This document shows positions 56,123-64,000 of a stretch of DNA of 64,000 nucleotides, piece by piece. The stretch comes from Uruburuella testudinis (GTDB lineage Bacteria > Pseudomonadota > Gammaproteobacteria > Burkholderiales > Neisseriaceae): positions 1,612,001 to 1,676,000 of the forward strand of contig NZ_CP091508.1 of NCBI RefSeq assembly GCF_022870865.1, given 5' to 3'. Below the pieces are notes generated by a model that made no database searches, was not told where the DNA came from, and saw only the letters and a list, made by a program, of their open reading frames with translations. Each line of letters opens with the position of its first letter. The stretch's first letter is position 1. Position numbers and translations under genes: made by a program.

Positions 56123-57415
56123 ATGACTGAATCTATCCGATTGCCCGCCGCCGCGCTCAAACCGGCCACCGTAGCCCTTCCCGGCTCCAAAAGCATCAGT
56201 AACCGCACCCTACTGCTGGCCGCTTTGTCTGACAATACTTGTGAAATCCGTTCGTTATTAAAGTCTGACGACACCGACCGCATGCTTGAAGCGCTCGCCA
56301 AACTCGGCGTGCAATTTGAGAGAACGGATGAAGGCCGTCTGAAAGTTTATGGCAGCGGCGGCATTTTTCCCAACCGCCAAGCCGATTTGTTTCTTGGCAA
56401 TGCCGGCACGGCTTTCCGCCCGTTAACGGCGGTGCTGGCGATATTGGGCGGTGATTATCATCTGCACGGCGTGGCACGTATGCACGAGCGCCCGATCGGC
56501 GATTTGGCAGACGCATTGCGCCTGGCCGGTGCCGATGTGCAATATTTGGGCAATGAGGGCTATCCGCCGCTGCAAATCAACACGCGCACTGATAATGGTG
56601 TGCGCGTGATTCCGATTAAAGGCAATGTGTCCAGCCAGTTTCTGACCGCCCTGCTGATGGCGCTGCCGCTGACCGGCGAAGCGTTTGAAATTCACATGGT
56701 GGGCGAGTTGATTTCCAAACCTTATATCAACATTACCTTGAAGCTGATGGCGCAATTCGGTGTAGTTGTAGAAAATCAAAATTATCAGATTTTCAAACTG
56801 CCTGCCGCTGCGTGCTACCATGCGCCCGATGTGCTACCCGTAGAGGGCGATGCTTCCAGCGCATCTTATTTTCTTGCTGCCGGCCTGCTGTCAGGCGCCC
56901 CTATCCGCGTGACCGGCATCGGCCGCAACAGTATTCAGGGCGATGTGGCCTTTGCACACGAGCTTGAAAAAATCGGCGCAACGGTGATATGGGGTGATGA
57001 CTTTATCGAAGTTTCCCGCGCAGAAGGCACAGCTGTCCGGCCTTTTGATTTGGATGCCAACCACATCCCCGACGCTGCCATGACCTTGGCCGTAGTAGCA
57101 TTGGCCGCAGGCGCGCCCTGCACTTTGCGCAATATCGGCAGCTGGCGTGTTAAAGAAACAGACCGCATCGCCGCCATGGCCGCCGAATTACGCAAAGTGG
57201 GCGCAGAAGTGGTTGAAGAGGCGGAAGCCATTCACATCACCCCGCCTGCCGCACTCACTGCCGATGCCGAAATCGACACTTATGACGACCACCGCATCGC
57301 CATGTGTTTTTCTTTGGTATCACTGCTCGGTGTACCCGTGGTAATTAATGACCCGAAATGCACACATAAAACCTTTCCCACTTATTTCGATGTATTCGCT
57401 TCATTGAGAAGTTAA
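56123..57415 (+). CDS. aroA: 3-phosphoshikimate 1-carboxyvinyltransferase (EPSP synthase)
   Basis: Sixth step of the shikimate pathway, adding PEP to shikimate-3-phosphate. The 430-residue protein shows [17 protein letters not shown] at 19-35, [15 protein letters not shown] with the PEP-binding loop, [14 protein letters not shown], and [15 protein letters not shown] near 385 with the Asp/His/Arg set. The sequence around residue 95 ([10 protein letters not shown]) is the class I, glyphosate-sensitive form. Divergent from cmk, 110 bases apart. An uptake sequence is read in frame at EGRLKVYG. Confidence 0.96.
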   Translation: MTESIRLPAAALKPATVALPGSKSISNRTLLLAALSDNTCEIRSLLKSDDTDRMLEALAKLGVQFERTDEGRLKVYGSGGIFPNRQADLFLGNAGTAFRPLTAVLAILGGDYHLHGVARMHERPIGDLADALRLAGADVQYLGNEGYPPLQINTRTDNGVRVIPIKGNVSSQFLTALLMALPLTGEAFEIHMVGELISKPYINITLKLMAQFGVVVENQNYQIFKLPAAACYHAPDVLPVEGDASSASYFLAAGLLSGAPIRVTGIGRNSIQGDVAFAHELEKIGATVIWGDDFIEVSRAEGTAVRPFDLDANHIPDAAMTLAVVALAAGAPCTLRNIGSWRVKETDRIAAMAAELRKVGAEVVEEAEAIHITPPAALTADAEIDTYDDHRIAMCFSLVSLLGVPVVINDPKCTHKTFPTYFDVFASLRS

Positions 57416-57421
57416 CATCAA

Positions 57422-57470
57422 AAGGCCGTCTGAAAGGGTTTGGCAAATGCACCAACTTTTCAGACGGCCT
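57422..57470 (+). terminator. Uptake-sequence hairpin after aroA
   Basis: AAGGCCGTCTGAAAG and CTTTTCAGACGGCCT frame a 20-base loop, seven bases after the aroA stop. Its right arm is fused to the left end of a family A repeat (GGCCTAGGGTG). Confidence 0.75.
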
Positions 57471-57634
57471 AGGGTGTCCTGATGTGTCGTTTATGAGGGG
57501 ATTTTTGTTCCTGAAAATGCAGATGCAAGGCAAAAAACGCAGCAAGATTGGACATCTTGCGAGGCTTTTTAACGCAGCAGATGTGCTTTTATCGCAAAAA
57601 AGATGATGATATATGAATTGTCAGGACAGCCTAA
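57469..57634 (+). repeat. Family A repeat, full copy
   Basis: CTAGGGTGTCCTGATGTGTCG to ATGAATTGTCAGGACAGCCTA, 166 bases, same inner order as the copy at 36151 up to GCGAGGCTTTTTAACGCAGC; the last third differs (TTTTATCGCAAAAAAGATGA) and equals the fragment at 2837. So there are at least two body subtypes. Nothing more than one uptake sequence (near 57684) is seen from 57635 to 57790. Confidence 0.85.
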
Positions 57635-57790
57635 TATTCATTCGAAAAATTTCCACCAAATTTTTACATTCCGATACATAATTTTCAGACGGCCGTCATC
57701 ATTCAAACATTGAAATTTCATATCATTACCTGCACATGTTGAAGATGTTGCTATAATAATTTCTGTTGTTTGTTATCACGGAACACATTT

Positions 57791-58552
57791 ATGAGCCCTT
57801 CTCCCATTGTCATCGCCACCTACAATATGCATAAAGGCATGTCTGCCCTTAACCGCAAAGTGCAGGTAGACAGCATGGCAGAAGCGTTGCAGGCGTTAAA
57901 GCCAGATGTTTTGTTTTTGCAGGAAGTGCAAGGCGAAAACCTGCGCCGAAAACTCAAACTCCCCGCCTTTCCCAGCCAGCCGCACTACGATATTTTGAGC
58001 GAATATTTATCGTTTAACAGCAGCTATGGCAAAAACGCCACCTACCCGGAGCGCCATCACGGCAACGCCATTCTCAGCCATTTGCCGATCGAAACCCGTA
58101 ACAACCTAAACATCAGCGTCAACAAACTTGAACAGAGAGGCGTATTGCATTGCGAAATCCAGCCCGAAGGTTGGCCGTTTCCGCTGGTTTGCCTGTGCGC
58201 CCATCTGAATCTGCGCGAGCCTGACCGGATGAAACAATATCAGGCCATCTTTGAATATGTGAGTAAACATGTTGATCCGATGAGCCCGCTGATTATTGCG
58301 GGGGACTTCAACGACTGGCGTCAAAAATCCTGCCTTTCACTCGGCAATGCCTTGGATTTGCAAGAAGTATTTGTCAACGCCAACGGCAAACGCCCGAAAA
58401 CATTCCCTGCCCGCCTGCCGCTGTTGAGCCTCGACCGTATCTACACCCGCAATCTTGATGTGCTGGATGCGCAAATTCATAAAGAAAAACAATGGCAATT
58501 ATTGTCTGATCACCTGCCGTTAAGCGCCAAAGTGATACCGCGCTACCGCTGA
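57791..58552 (+). CDS. Endonuclease/exonuclease/phosphatase family protein
   Basis: Metal-dependent phosphodiesterase of 253 residues, EEP superfamily. Motifs: TYNMHKGMS at 9-17, catalytic Glu in LFLQEVQGEN, HHGNAILSHLPI, IIAGDFNDWR, LDRIYTRNL and the closing SDHLPLSA. No signal peptide, so cytoplasmic. In proteobacteria close relatives sit beside cardiolipin synthase genes; none is adjacent here. Could act on nucleic acid, phospholipid or inositol-like phosphates. ATG at 57791 follows ACGGAACA; seven upstream codons are doubtful. Confidence 0.87.
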   Translation: MSPSPIVIATYNMHKGMSALNRKVQVDSMAEALQALKPDVLFLQEVQGENLRRKLKLPAFPSQPHYDILSEYLSFNSSYGKNATYPERHHGNAILSHLPIETRNNLNISVNKLEQRGVLHCEIQPEGWPFPLVCLCAHLNLREPDRMKQYQAIFEYVSKHVDPMSPLIIAGDFNDWRQKSCLSLGNALDLQEVFVNANGKRPKTFPARLPLLSLDRIYTRNLDVLDAQIHKEKQWQLLSDHLPLSAKVIPRYR

Positions 58553-58558
58553 GCAATC

Positions 58559-58688
58559 CTGTGCTTTTCAGCGATAATCCGATTGACGGGTGCTTTGTGC
58601 TTCTGAAAACGTATCTGCTGCAATCTGCATGTTTAGAAACAAAAATCTGCGGGTCGATACACTCATTCAATCATCAGAAAACCCTAAG
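58559..58688 (+). repeat. Family A repeat, decayed copy
   Basis: CTGTGCTTTTCAGCGATAATCC at the left, then ATTGACGGGTGCTTTGTGCTTC, TGAAAACGTATCTGCTGC, GCATGTTTAGAAACAAAAAT, ending ATCAGAAAACCCTAAGG. Block order as in the copy at 3708 but with a deletion in the middle. It begins about 6 bases after the nuclease-family stop. Confidence 0.6.
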
Positions 58689-58720
58689 GCCGTCTGAACC
58701 ACAGCATTCAGACGGCCTTA
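58686..58720. terminator. Uptake-sequence hairpin
   Basis: AAGGCCGTCTGAA and TTCAGACGGCCTT across a nine-base loop, 134 bases after the nuclease-family gene, behind the A copy. Confidence 0.65.
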
Positions 58721-58721
58721 T

Positions 58722-58777
58722 ATCATTCACAAAAACAAGCTGATGAGACGGCAGACCGCAGACAATACAGGCAGAAA
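58722..58777. repeat. Family B repeat, left part only
   Basis: ATCATTCACAAAAACAAGCTG then AGACGGCAGACCGCAGACAATACAG resembles the left half of the copy at 60341 (TAAGCTAACAAGGCGGCGAG, GAAGACAGTACAG). No right terminus. Confidence 0.5.
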
Positions 58778-58963
58778 GCTCTCGGGCAGAGCCCGCGCTA
58801 CGCCTGCATTATCAACCGTCCCCCGCAACTTCATTAAAACAAGGCCGCCTGAAACTGCGCTTCCACCGTTTTCAGACGGCCTCAACCTATCGGCAAACAC
58901 TTAGCCGGTGTCAACCAACACCCATTCGGTATAGCTGCGGGCGGTGATGATGGGCAGCATACG

Positions 58964-59117
58964 TTCCCATTCATAAAATAATCTCACCGCGTTGGCTCGC
59001 CTGAGCTCAAAGTGGGCCGGTTCGCTAAGGTGCCGAAGCGCCAAGCCGACCGGCTCCGTGCCAACTGCACTGTCTTCGACTCGCCGCCTTGTTAGCTTAC
59101 TTTTGTGCATGAATACT
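58964..59117. repeat. Family B repeat, long form
   Basis: TTCCCATTCATAAAATAATC to TTACTTTTGTGCATGAATAC, about 154 bases; interior GGTTCGCTAAGGTGCCGAAG, CGCCAAGCCGACCGG and ACTGTCTTCGACTCGCCGCC shared with the copies at 39819 and 61542. Terminal mismatches show age. Ends 71 bases before the next gene. Confidence 0.75.
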
Positions 59118-59188
59118 GGTGCAGATTGGTATTGAATCGCAGATTATTCCGCTATATATTTACCACATCCGTTTATTGGAATTTATGA

Positions 59189-59509
59189 ATGATGGATTAT
59201 CTGAAACGCATGCCTTTTACCATCGTGTTTATCGATCAAAAAGGCCGCACATACCAAGACAGCAGCGAAGCGCTAAACCGGTATATCGAGCGCCACCCGA
59301 TGGCTGTGCCGCGCCTGCACCAACCGCACTTTGCCGCCAAAATACTCGAAATGGCCGCCCACAGCTGCGGCATGCGCGTTGTGCGCCGTCTGCCCGACAG
59401 CCGGGTTAAGCGCGAGCTTTATTATGTGGTCCGCAACACCATGTTTCAGTCGGAAGAAGCCATGTGGGCATTTATCAACAACCCTGATAATCTAAACATT
59501 GTGCGCTAA
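59189..59509 (+). CDS. Conserved-type small protein, unknown function
   Basis: A 106-residue basic, soluble protein: beta-hairpin-like start (FTIVFIDQKGRTYQD), then helices (SSEALNRYIERHPMAVPRL, AAKILEMAAHSCGMRVVRR) and LYYVVRNTMFQSEEAMWAFINNP. No motif I know. ATG 59189 follows GGA by eight bases; an internal ATG (59210) would give the compact form MPFTIVFID. An uptake hairpin half follows. Coding by composition; function unknown. Confidence 0.6.
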   Translation: MMDYLKRMPFTIVFIDQKGRTYQDSSEALNRYIERHPMAVPRLHQPHFAAKILEMAAHSCGMRVVRRLPDSRVKRELYYVVRNTMFQSEEAMWAFINNPDNLNIVR

Positions 59510-59649
59510 AAACGCTATAATCTTTTTTCAGACGGCCTCTTGCTGCCGGGCGCACGGCAGCAAGCGCCTAACGGCTTTCCAGTCAAATAACGTGCTTACA
59601 GAGCAACAAACGTCCCAACCGACACCCCTGCCATTGCGAAAGAAACGCC

Positions 59650-60240
59650 ATGCTTCTCATGATTGATAACTACGACAGCTTTACCTACAACATTGTTCAA
59701 TATTTTGCCGAGCTGGGCGAAGAAGTGGCAGTACGCCGCAACGATGACATCACGCTTGAAGAAATTGCCGCATTAAATCCCCAATACCTGGTTATCGGCC
59801 CCGGCCCCTGCTCACCCAAAGAGGCAGGCATTTCTGTGGCTGCGATTCAGCACTTTGCCGGCAAAATACCGATGATGGGTATCTGCCTCGGCCATCAAGC
59901 CATCGGTGAAGCCTTCGGCGGCAAAATTATCCGCGCTCAAACCCTGATGCACGGCAAAGTGTCGCCGGTCGCCCACCACAACAGCGGCATGTTTGCCGGC
60001 CTGCCCAATCCGGTTACCTGCACCCGCTACCACAGCCTGGTTATCGAACGCAGCAGCCTGCCCGACTGCCTTGAAATCACCGCCCAAACCGACGATGGCG
60101 AAATTATGGGGGTGCGCCACAAACACCATCCCATAGAAGGCGTGCAGTTTCACCCGGAAGCACTGCTGACCGAATACGGACATGATATGTTGAATAATTT
60201 TCTGCTGGAATTTAAAAATTTTCCAACAGCCGCAGCCTGA
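59650..60240 (+). CDS. trpG: Anthranilate/aminodeoxychorismate synthase glutaminase subunit
   Basis: Class I glutamine amidotransferase of 196 residues that supplies ammonia to TrpE (and, if shared, PabB). Catalytic Cys79 in [13 protein letters not shown], His and Glu in [14 protein letters not shown]; start [19 protein letters not shown] is typical. trpD lies 246 bases on, separated by a family B copy. TrpG and PabA cannot be told apart by sequence; trpD next door favours trpG. Confidence 0.93.
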   Translation: MLLMIDNYDSFTYNIVQYFAELGEEVAVRRNDDITLEEIAALNPQYLVIGPGPCSPKEAGISVAAIQHFAGKIPMMGICLGHQAIGEAFGGKIIRAQTLMHGKVSPVAHHNSGMFAGLPNPVTCTRYHSLVIERSSLPDCLEITAQTDDGEIMGVRHKHHPIEGVQFHPEALLTEYGHDMLNNFLLEFKNFPTAAA

Positions 60241-60340
60241 TAAACCGTTGGAACATCGTGAAAAAGCATATCAATCCGGCTCTCGAAAATATGGAAACAA
60301 ATTCGGTGCCGCAACCATAGAATCAGCGTAGTTTCACGAT

Positions 60341-60447
60341 AATACCCATTCACAAAAGTAAGCTAACAAGGCGGCGAGCCGAAGACAGTACAGCTAGTAC
60401 GGCAAGGCGAGCCAACGCTGTTAGGTTATTTTTGTGATTTGGTATAA
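60341..60447. repeat. Family B repeat, medium form, between trpG and trpD
   Basis: AATACCCATTCACAAAAGTAAG to TTTTTGTGATTTGGTATAAC, 107 bases. The interior is a clean example: CTAACAAGGCGGCGAGCC, GAAGACAGTACAGC, TAGTACGGCAAGGCGAGCC, AACGCTGTTAGG; the flanks CTAACAAGGCG and CGCTGTTAG are themselves inverted. It lies 34-140 bases before the trpD ATG. Confidence 0.85.
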
Positions 60448-60486
60448 CAACAGTCGTATTCTATTCATCCAAACAAGGGAACCATC

Positions 60487-61521
60487 ATGATTACCCCCCA
60501 ACAAGCCCTTAGCCGGCTGATTGACAATAATGAGCTTTTTTACGACGAAATGAGCGACCTGATGCGCCAAATTATGCGCGGCGAAGTGGCACCGGAGCTG
60601 ATTGCCGCCATTCTTACCGGTTTGCGCATCAAAGTGGAGAGTGTGTCTGAAATTGCCGCGGCCGCTGCGGTTATGCGTGAGTTTGCCGCAGCCGTGCCGG
60701 TGCAAAACACACGCAATCTCGTCGACATCGTGGGCACCGGTGGTGATGGCGCCCATACCTTCAATATTTCCAGCACCGCTATGTTTGTTGCCGCAGCCGC
60801 CGGTGCCAAAGTAGCCAAACACGGCGGACGCTCGGTTTCTTCTTCCAGCGGTGCCGCCGACATCATGGAACAAATGGGCGCTTCACTCTCGCTCTCCCCC
60901 CAACAAGTGGGCACCTGCATCGATCAAACCGGCATAGGCTTTATGTTTGCCCCCAACCACCACAGCAGCATGCGCCATGTGGCGCCGGTACGCAAAGCGC
61001 TCGGCGTCCGCACCATCTTCAATATTCTCGGCCCGTTGACCAACCCCGCTGCCGCGCCCAATCAGGTGTTGGGTGTATTTCATATTGATTTGGTCGGTAT
61101 TTTGTCGCGCGTATTGCAGCAATTGGGTTCGGAGCATGTTTTGGTGGTGCACGGCAGTGATGGCCTGGATGAAATCACCATCACCGGCAACAGCCGTGTC
61201 GCCGAATTGAAAAACGGCAAAATCGGTGAGTTCGACATCCACCCCGAGCATTTCGGCATTCCTGTTTACGCTAATCTCGACGATATCAAAGTATCCGACA
61301 GCCGCGAATCGCTCATGAAAATGCAAAGTGTGCTCAACGGCGAACCGGGAGCCGCCCGCGATATCGTCTTGCTGAATGCCGCCGCCACAATTTATGCCGG
61401 CAACGTTACCGACTCGCTGGAAGACGGCGTAGCTGCGGCTCGCGAAGCGATCGACTCCGGTAAAGCCAAAGCTAAACAACAGGAATTTATCACCGCCAGC
61501 CAACAATTATCGGCCGCATAA
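60487..61521 (+). CDS. trpD: Anthranilate phosphoribosyltransferase
   Basis: Second committed step of tryptophan synthesis: PRPP plus anthranilate to phosphoribosyl-anthranilate. The 344-residue protein has the PRPP loop [14 protein letters not shown] near 80, [41 protein letters not shown] and [14 protein letters not shown], all typical. AAGGGAACCATC is the ribosome site. Ends with TAA at which a composite A/B repeat begins. Confidence 0.96.
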   Translation: MITPQQALSRLIDNNELFYDEMSDLMRQIMRGEVAPELIAAILTGLRIKVESVSEIAAAAAVMREFAAAVPVQNTRNLVDIVGTGGDGAHTFNISSTAMFVAAAAGAKVAKHGGRSVSSSSGAADIMEQMGASLSLSPQQVGTCIDQTGIGFMFAPNHHSSMRHVAPVRKALGVRTIFNILGPLTNPAAAPNQVLGVFHIDLVGILSRVLQQLGSEHVLVVHGSDGLDEITITGNSRVAELKNGKIGEFDIHPEHFGIPVYANLDDIKVSDSRESLMKMQSVLNGEPGAARDIVLLNAAATIYAGNVTDSLEDGVAAAREAIDSGKAKAKQQEFITASQQLSAA

Positions 61522-61710
61522 GGTGCCCTGACCATTCGATTTATACCCCATTCACAAAAGTAAGCTAACAAGGCGGTACAAGTAGTGGGGGCTGGTTGGC
61601 TTGGCGCTTCAGCACCTTAGCGAAACCAGTCCTCTTCGAGTTCAGGCCAGCCAACGCCGTTAGATGATTTTTGCGAATGGGTATAAATCGAATGGCCAAG
61701 GCATCCTAAA
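61522..61710. repeat. Family A termini enclosing a B copy (composite)
   Basis: Left GGTGCCCTGACCATTCGATTTA and right TAAATCGAATGGCCAAGGC + ATCCTA are inverted A ends, but all of the A body is replaced by a B copy at 61542-61686. The A part begins directly after the trpD stop. Confidence 0.8.
61542..61686. repeat. Family B repeat, long form, inside an A element
   Basis: TATACCCCATTCACAAAAG to TTTTTGCGAATGGGTATAA, 145 bases; the interior has TAAGCTAACAAGGCGG, GGCTTGGCGCTTCAGCACC, TTAGCGAAACCAGTCCTCTT and GCCAACGCCGTTAGATG. Confidence 0.85.
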
Positions 61711-61713
61711 TAA

Positions 61714-61754
61714 CATCAGGCCGTCTGAAAAATAATCTTTCAGACGGCCTGATG
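61714..61754. terminator. Uptake-sequence terminator between trpD and panD
   Basis: CATCAGGCCGTCTGAAA and TTTCAGACGGCCTGATG: a 17-base stem between convergent genes, 12 bases beyond the panD stop on the minus strand. Confidence 0.85.
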
Positions 61755-61766
61755 TTTTATTGATGC

Positions 61767-62150
61767 TTACAACACGGTATGCGGCGGCTCATAATGGATA
61801 ATGCCGCGGATTTTGTTTTGTTCGTTGACCAGCACCACTTTGGGCTCGTGGTTTTTGGCTTCTTCGTTGCTCATCAAGATATACGACATGATAATCACAA
61901 TATCGCCTTTCTGCACCAGCCGTGCGGCGGCGCCGTTGAGACAGATAACACCGCTGCCGCGCTCGCCGGGAATGGTATAGGTTTCCAGCCGCGCGCCGTT
62001 GTTGTTGTTGACGATTTGCACTTTCTCGTTCACGCAGATGCCTGCGGCGTCGAGCAGGTCTTGGTCGACGGTAATGCTGCCGACGTAGTTCAAATCGGCT
62101 TCGGTAACGGTGGCGCGGTGGATTTTGCCGCCGAGCATGGTGCGAAACAT
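61767..62150 (-). CDS. panD: Aspartate 1-decarboxylase precursor
   Basis: Pyruvoyl enzyme making beta-alanine for pantothenate. The 127-residue precursor has the self-cleavage site Gly24-Ser25 in NYVGSITVD; Tyr and Lys of the active site are in [15 protein letters not shown], and [21 protein letters not shown] follows. Start at 62150 (MFRTMLGGK) is the family's; 28 extra upstream codons cover a non-coding leader. Follows cutA by 106 bases, separated by an uptake hairpin. Confidence 0.96.
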   Translation of the reverse strand: MFRTMLGGKIHRATVTEADLNYVGSITVDQDLLDAAGICVNEKVQIVNNNNGARLETYTIPGERGSGVICLNGAAARLVQKGDIVIIMSYILMSNEEAKNHEPKVVLVNEQNKIRGIIHYEPPHTVL

Positions 62151-62208
62151 GGTTTTCTTTCTTTTAATCAAATGGTTCAAAGCGTTATCAGTATGCAAAC
62201 GGCTGTTT

Positions 62209-62253
62209 GAGGCCGTCTGAATCATAGTGTGCATGATGCGTTTCAGACGGCCT
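62209..62253 (-). terminator. Uptake-sequence hairpin between cutA and panD
   Basis: AGGCCGTCTGAA and TTTCAGACGGCCT frame a 20-base loop, directly beyond the cutA stop. Confidence 0.7.
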
Positions 62254-62256
62254 GTA

Positions 62257-62580
62257 TTATAAACCCAAAGCGGCTTTTGCCCATCTTAAATATGGTGCAA
62301 AACCTCTACTGACCGGCTGCATCAGAATCTGCGGGCATTCGTAGCTGTGCAGCTGTAAAATGGTTTTTTCGATGGCGCGGTAATGGCAGCGGGATGATTT
62401 GACGGTAAGGCGGATTTCTTCATCGCAATGCAGTTCGCCCTGCCAAACATATTGGCTGGTAATGGTTTCGTATTGCACACAGGCAGCCAGCTTGTGCGCC
62501 AACAGCGCCGCGCCGATACGCCGCGCTTCTTCGAGATTGGGCGCGGTGGTGGTCACGGTAACGGGTTTGTATTGCGGCAT
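62257..62580 (-). CDS. cutA: Divalent-cation tolerance protein CutA
   Basis: Trimeric PII-like-fold protein of 107 residues. Characteristic segments: [41 protein letters not shown] and the end [20 protein letters not shown]. The role in metal tolerance is uncertain even in E. coli. It is 11 bases after the HAD phosphatase gene with an uptake sequence between, so the unit hda-phosphatase-cutA is likely. Confidence 0.93.
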   Translation of the reverse strand: MPQYKPVTVTTTAPNLEEARRIGAALLAHKLAACVQYETITSQYVWQGELHCDEEIRLTVKSSRCHYRAIEKTILQLHSYECPQILMQPVSRGFAPYLRWAKAALGL

Positions 62581-62591
62581 TTCAGACGGCC

Positions 62592-63260
62592 TTATTTGAA
62601 ATTCAACACCGGCCAGCCTTTTTCGGCGGCTTCTTTGAGCAATGCTTCATCGGGATTCACGGCCACGGGGTCGGATACGATGCGCAACAGCGGCAAATCG
62701 TTTTGGGAATCGCTGTAAAAATAGGTTTTGCCGTAACCAGCAATGGTTTCGCCGCGCGCTTCCAGCCATTGGTTAAGGCGGGTGATTTTGCCCTCTTTCA
62801 GGCTCGGGGTGCCGATATGGCGGCCGGTGTAGCGGCCGTCGGCGCTGATTTCGAGCTGGGTGCCGATAATGTTTTCGATACCGAAAAGGCGGCAGATGGG
62901 GGTGATGATAAATTCGTTGGTAGACGAAATCACCAGCAATTCATCGCCGGCATCACGGTGGCCTTGCACCAGCATTTTTGCCATCGGGCTGATGTGCGGC
63001 AGAATGAATTCTCGTGTGAATTCGCGATGCATTTCGGCCAATTCGTCCATGCTGAAACGGCTCAGCGGCGCCAAATGAAAAGCCAGAAATTCATCGATAT
63101 TGAGGCAGCCGTTGCAGTAGTCTTGATAGAATTTGTCGTTTTGGGTGCGGGTGTATTCTGCATCGACCACGCCTTTTTTGATCAGATATTGCGGCCAGGC
63201 GTGATCGGAATCGGTGTTGATCAGTGTGTTGTCGAGATCGAAAATGGCGAGGTTTTTCAT
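62592..63260 (-). CDS. HAD-IB family phosphatase (SerB-like)
   Basis: Phosphatase of 222 residues. HAD motifs: nucleophile and general acid Asp in FDLDNTLIN at 7-15, Ser/Thr motif in LLVISSTNEFI, Lys in GTPSLKEGKI, and acidic SDSQNDLPLL near 185. The subfamily holds phosphoserine phosphatase and related small-molecule phosphatases; several Neisseria copies are just called HAD-IB hydrolases. The ATG overlaps the hda stop (ATGA), so the genes are translationally coupled. Substrate unknown. Confidence 0.88.
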   Translation of the reverse strand: MKNLAIFDLDNTLINTDSDHAWPQYLIKKGVVDAEYTRTQNDKFYQDYCNGCLNIDEFLAFHLAPLSRFSMDELAEMHREFTREFILPHISPMAKMLVQGHRDAGDELLVISSTNEFIITPICRLFGIENIIGTQLEISADGRYTGRHIGTPSLKEGKITRLNQWLEARGETIAGYGKTYFYSDSQNDLPLLRIVSDPVAVNPDEALLKEAAEKGWPVLNFK

Positions 63261-63925
63261 TCGGTTTCCTGTTGTTTCAAAAGCTGGCGCAATAAAGGCA
63301 GCGTGATGCGTTTGCCCATCATCACGGCGTAGTTGTCGAGGGTGTCGAGCATCTGCATCAGGCTGTCCATATCGCGGCGCCAGTGGTTGAGCAGATAGGC
63401 AAAAATGTCGGCATCAATCGTGAGCTGACGTGCTGCGGCCATGCTCACCAGCGCATCGATTTTTTCTTGATCGCTCAGCGGTTTCACATCATAAATCAGG
63501 CAGTAGCCCATGCGGGTGCGCAAATCTTCGCGGATCACCAGCTGTTGCGGCGGCACATCGGCTGAGAGCAGCAGAAAGCCTTGGCCGCTGTTGCGAAACT
63601 GGTTAAACACGGCAAACAGCAGCGCTTGCTCGTCGTCGTTTAATTTATCAACCTGGTCGATGGCCAGATAATCGGCCTCAAAGGCTTTGTCGGTAAGCGG
63701 CGATTGGGCGGCATCGACATACACGGCCCGGTGCCCGGCTTGCAGCGCCTGCGCCACCCATGCCTGCAAAAGATGGCTTTTGCCCGAGCCTTCCTGCCCC
63801 CACACATAAATAAACTGGCCGTGCTGCTGTTGCAGCACGTGCAGCAGCTCGGCGTTGGCCGTGCCCAGAAATTTATCAAATCCGGGGTAGGCTTGGGCGG
63901 CAAAATCAAAAATAAGCTGGTTCAC
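63257..63925 (-). CDS. hda: DnaA regulatory inactivator Hda
   Basis: AAA+ DnaA homolog of 222 residues that, with the DNA-loaded beta clamp, promotes hydrolysis of ATP on DnaA and prevents re-initiation. Starts NQLIFDF, the clamp-binding motif being at the N-terminus; Walker A WGQEGSGKSHLLQ near 43, Walker B YLAIDQVDKL, sensor II region in the C-terminal part. Start is a GTG at 63925, with GGAAAG about 7 bases upstream. Overlaps the frame of the partial gene at the window edge. Confidence 0.93.
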   Translation of the reverse strand: MNQLIFDFAAQAYPGFDKFLGTANAELLHVLQQQHGQFIYVWGQEGSGKSHLLQAWVAQALQAGHRAVYVDAAQSPLTDKAFEADYLAIDQVDKLNDDEQALLFAVFNQFRNSGQGFLLLSADVPPQQLVIREDLRTRMGYCLIYDVKPLSDQEKIDALVSMAAARQLTIDADIFAYLLNHWRRDMDSLMQMLDTLDNYAVMMGKRITLPLLRQLLKQQETE

Positions 63926-64000
63926 AGAAAAATCTTTCCGCAGGCATCAGGGCGGTTAATTGTACGTTGTTTTCACGCATGGCAGCAAGCCGCGCCGTTT
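63906..64000 (-). CDS. Possible 3' end of the gene upstream of hda (partial)
   Basis: One minus-strand frame is open from the window edge to a TGA at 63906-63908, overlapping the hda GTG start by 20 bases; the other two frames have early stops. It encodes about 31 residues with the end NNVQLTALMPAERFF. Too short to identify, and it could be chance. A close overlap with a GTG-started downstream gene would fit coupling. Confidence 0.3.
   Translation of the reverse strand, partial: TARLAAMRENNVQLTALMPAERFFCEPAYF

Larger units (their letters stand above)
58553..59188. other. Repeat-filled intergenic region
   Basis: 636 bases with no gene: a decayed A copy, two uptake hairpins (58686-58720; 58841-58882, one arm AGGCCGCCTGAA), a B left end and a long B copy. 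It is the densest repeat cluster in the window. The fragment CACCCATTCGGTATAGC near 58918 may be one more B terminus. Confidence 0.6.

Overview
The window is chromosomal DNA of a Neisseria-type bacterium (Neisseriaceae). Three lines of evidence support this. First, the DNA uptake sequence is very frequent in its AG dialect (AGGCCGTCTGAA), with a minority of ATGCCGTCTGAA, often as inverted pairs just after stop codons. Second, the protein set matches Neisseria closely (561-residue ribosomal protein S1, paired bacterioferritins, PilW, single-chain PurL of about 1312 residues, BamB missing from its usual place). Third, gene order matches. A membrane-type nitrate reductase (narG) and NADH nitrite reductase (nirBD) argue against N. 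meningitidis and N. gonorrhoeae and for one of the nitrate-reducing, often animal-associated, Neisseria. The species cannot be fixed from this window.

Layout. 1-12.2 kb is a nitrate/molybdenum block: narG (5' part only, minus strand), a molbindin-like Mop protein, a small membrane peptide, thiE, the nitrate-responsive narXL pair, the molybdopterin operon moaD-moaE-mobA-moeA, and nirBD. Together these sense nitrate, make molybdenum cofactor, reduce nitrate and take nitrite to ammonium. 12.2-17.5 kb holds a gap rich in decayed uptake sequences, a DUF3465 protein, two unrecognised proteins, an amino-acid-binding lipoprotein, an aromatic/aspartate aminotransferase and ppnP. 17.6-24.1 kb has bfrB/bfrA, typA, a lipoprotein, trxB, ppiB and glnB. 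24.3-32.2 kb has purL, a pirin and an aldo/keto reductase flanked by two pRiA4b ORF-3-like proteins. 32.7-42.3 kb has argH, a LytS-type sensor kinase, a spermidine-synthase-like protein, a thioredoxin-fold ferredoxin, an alpha/beta hydrolase, and the class Ia ribonucleotide reductase genes nrdA and nrdB with their YfaE-like ferredoxin. 42.7-56.0 kb is a long minus-strand housekeeping run: cmk-rpsA-ihfB, zapE, ndk, rlmN-pilW-rodZ-ispG-hisS-yfgM, der, hfq. 56.1-64 kb has aroA, a nuclease-family protein, trpG, trpD, panD, cutA, a HAD phosphatase and hda.

The window is mostly core genome. What is unexplained lies between genes. Two families of short, non-coding, terminally inverted repeats are present. 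Family A is about 165 bp with ends like CCTAGGGTGTCCTGA. Family B is about 56-160 bp with ends like ATACCCATTCACAAAA. They occur about thirteen and ten times. Many A copies lie directly at the 3' ends of genes, one supplies the narL stop codon, one has gained a B copy in its middle, and one extends the open frame in front of thiE. No tRNA, rRNA, CRISPR array, prophage or intact insertion sequence was seen.
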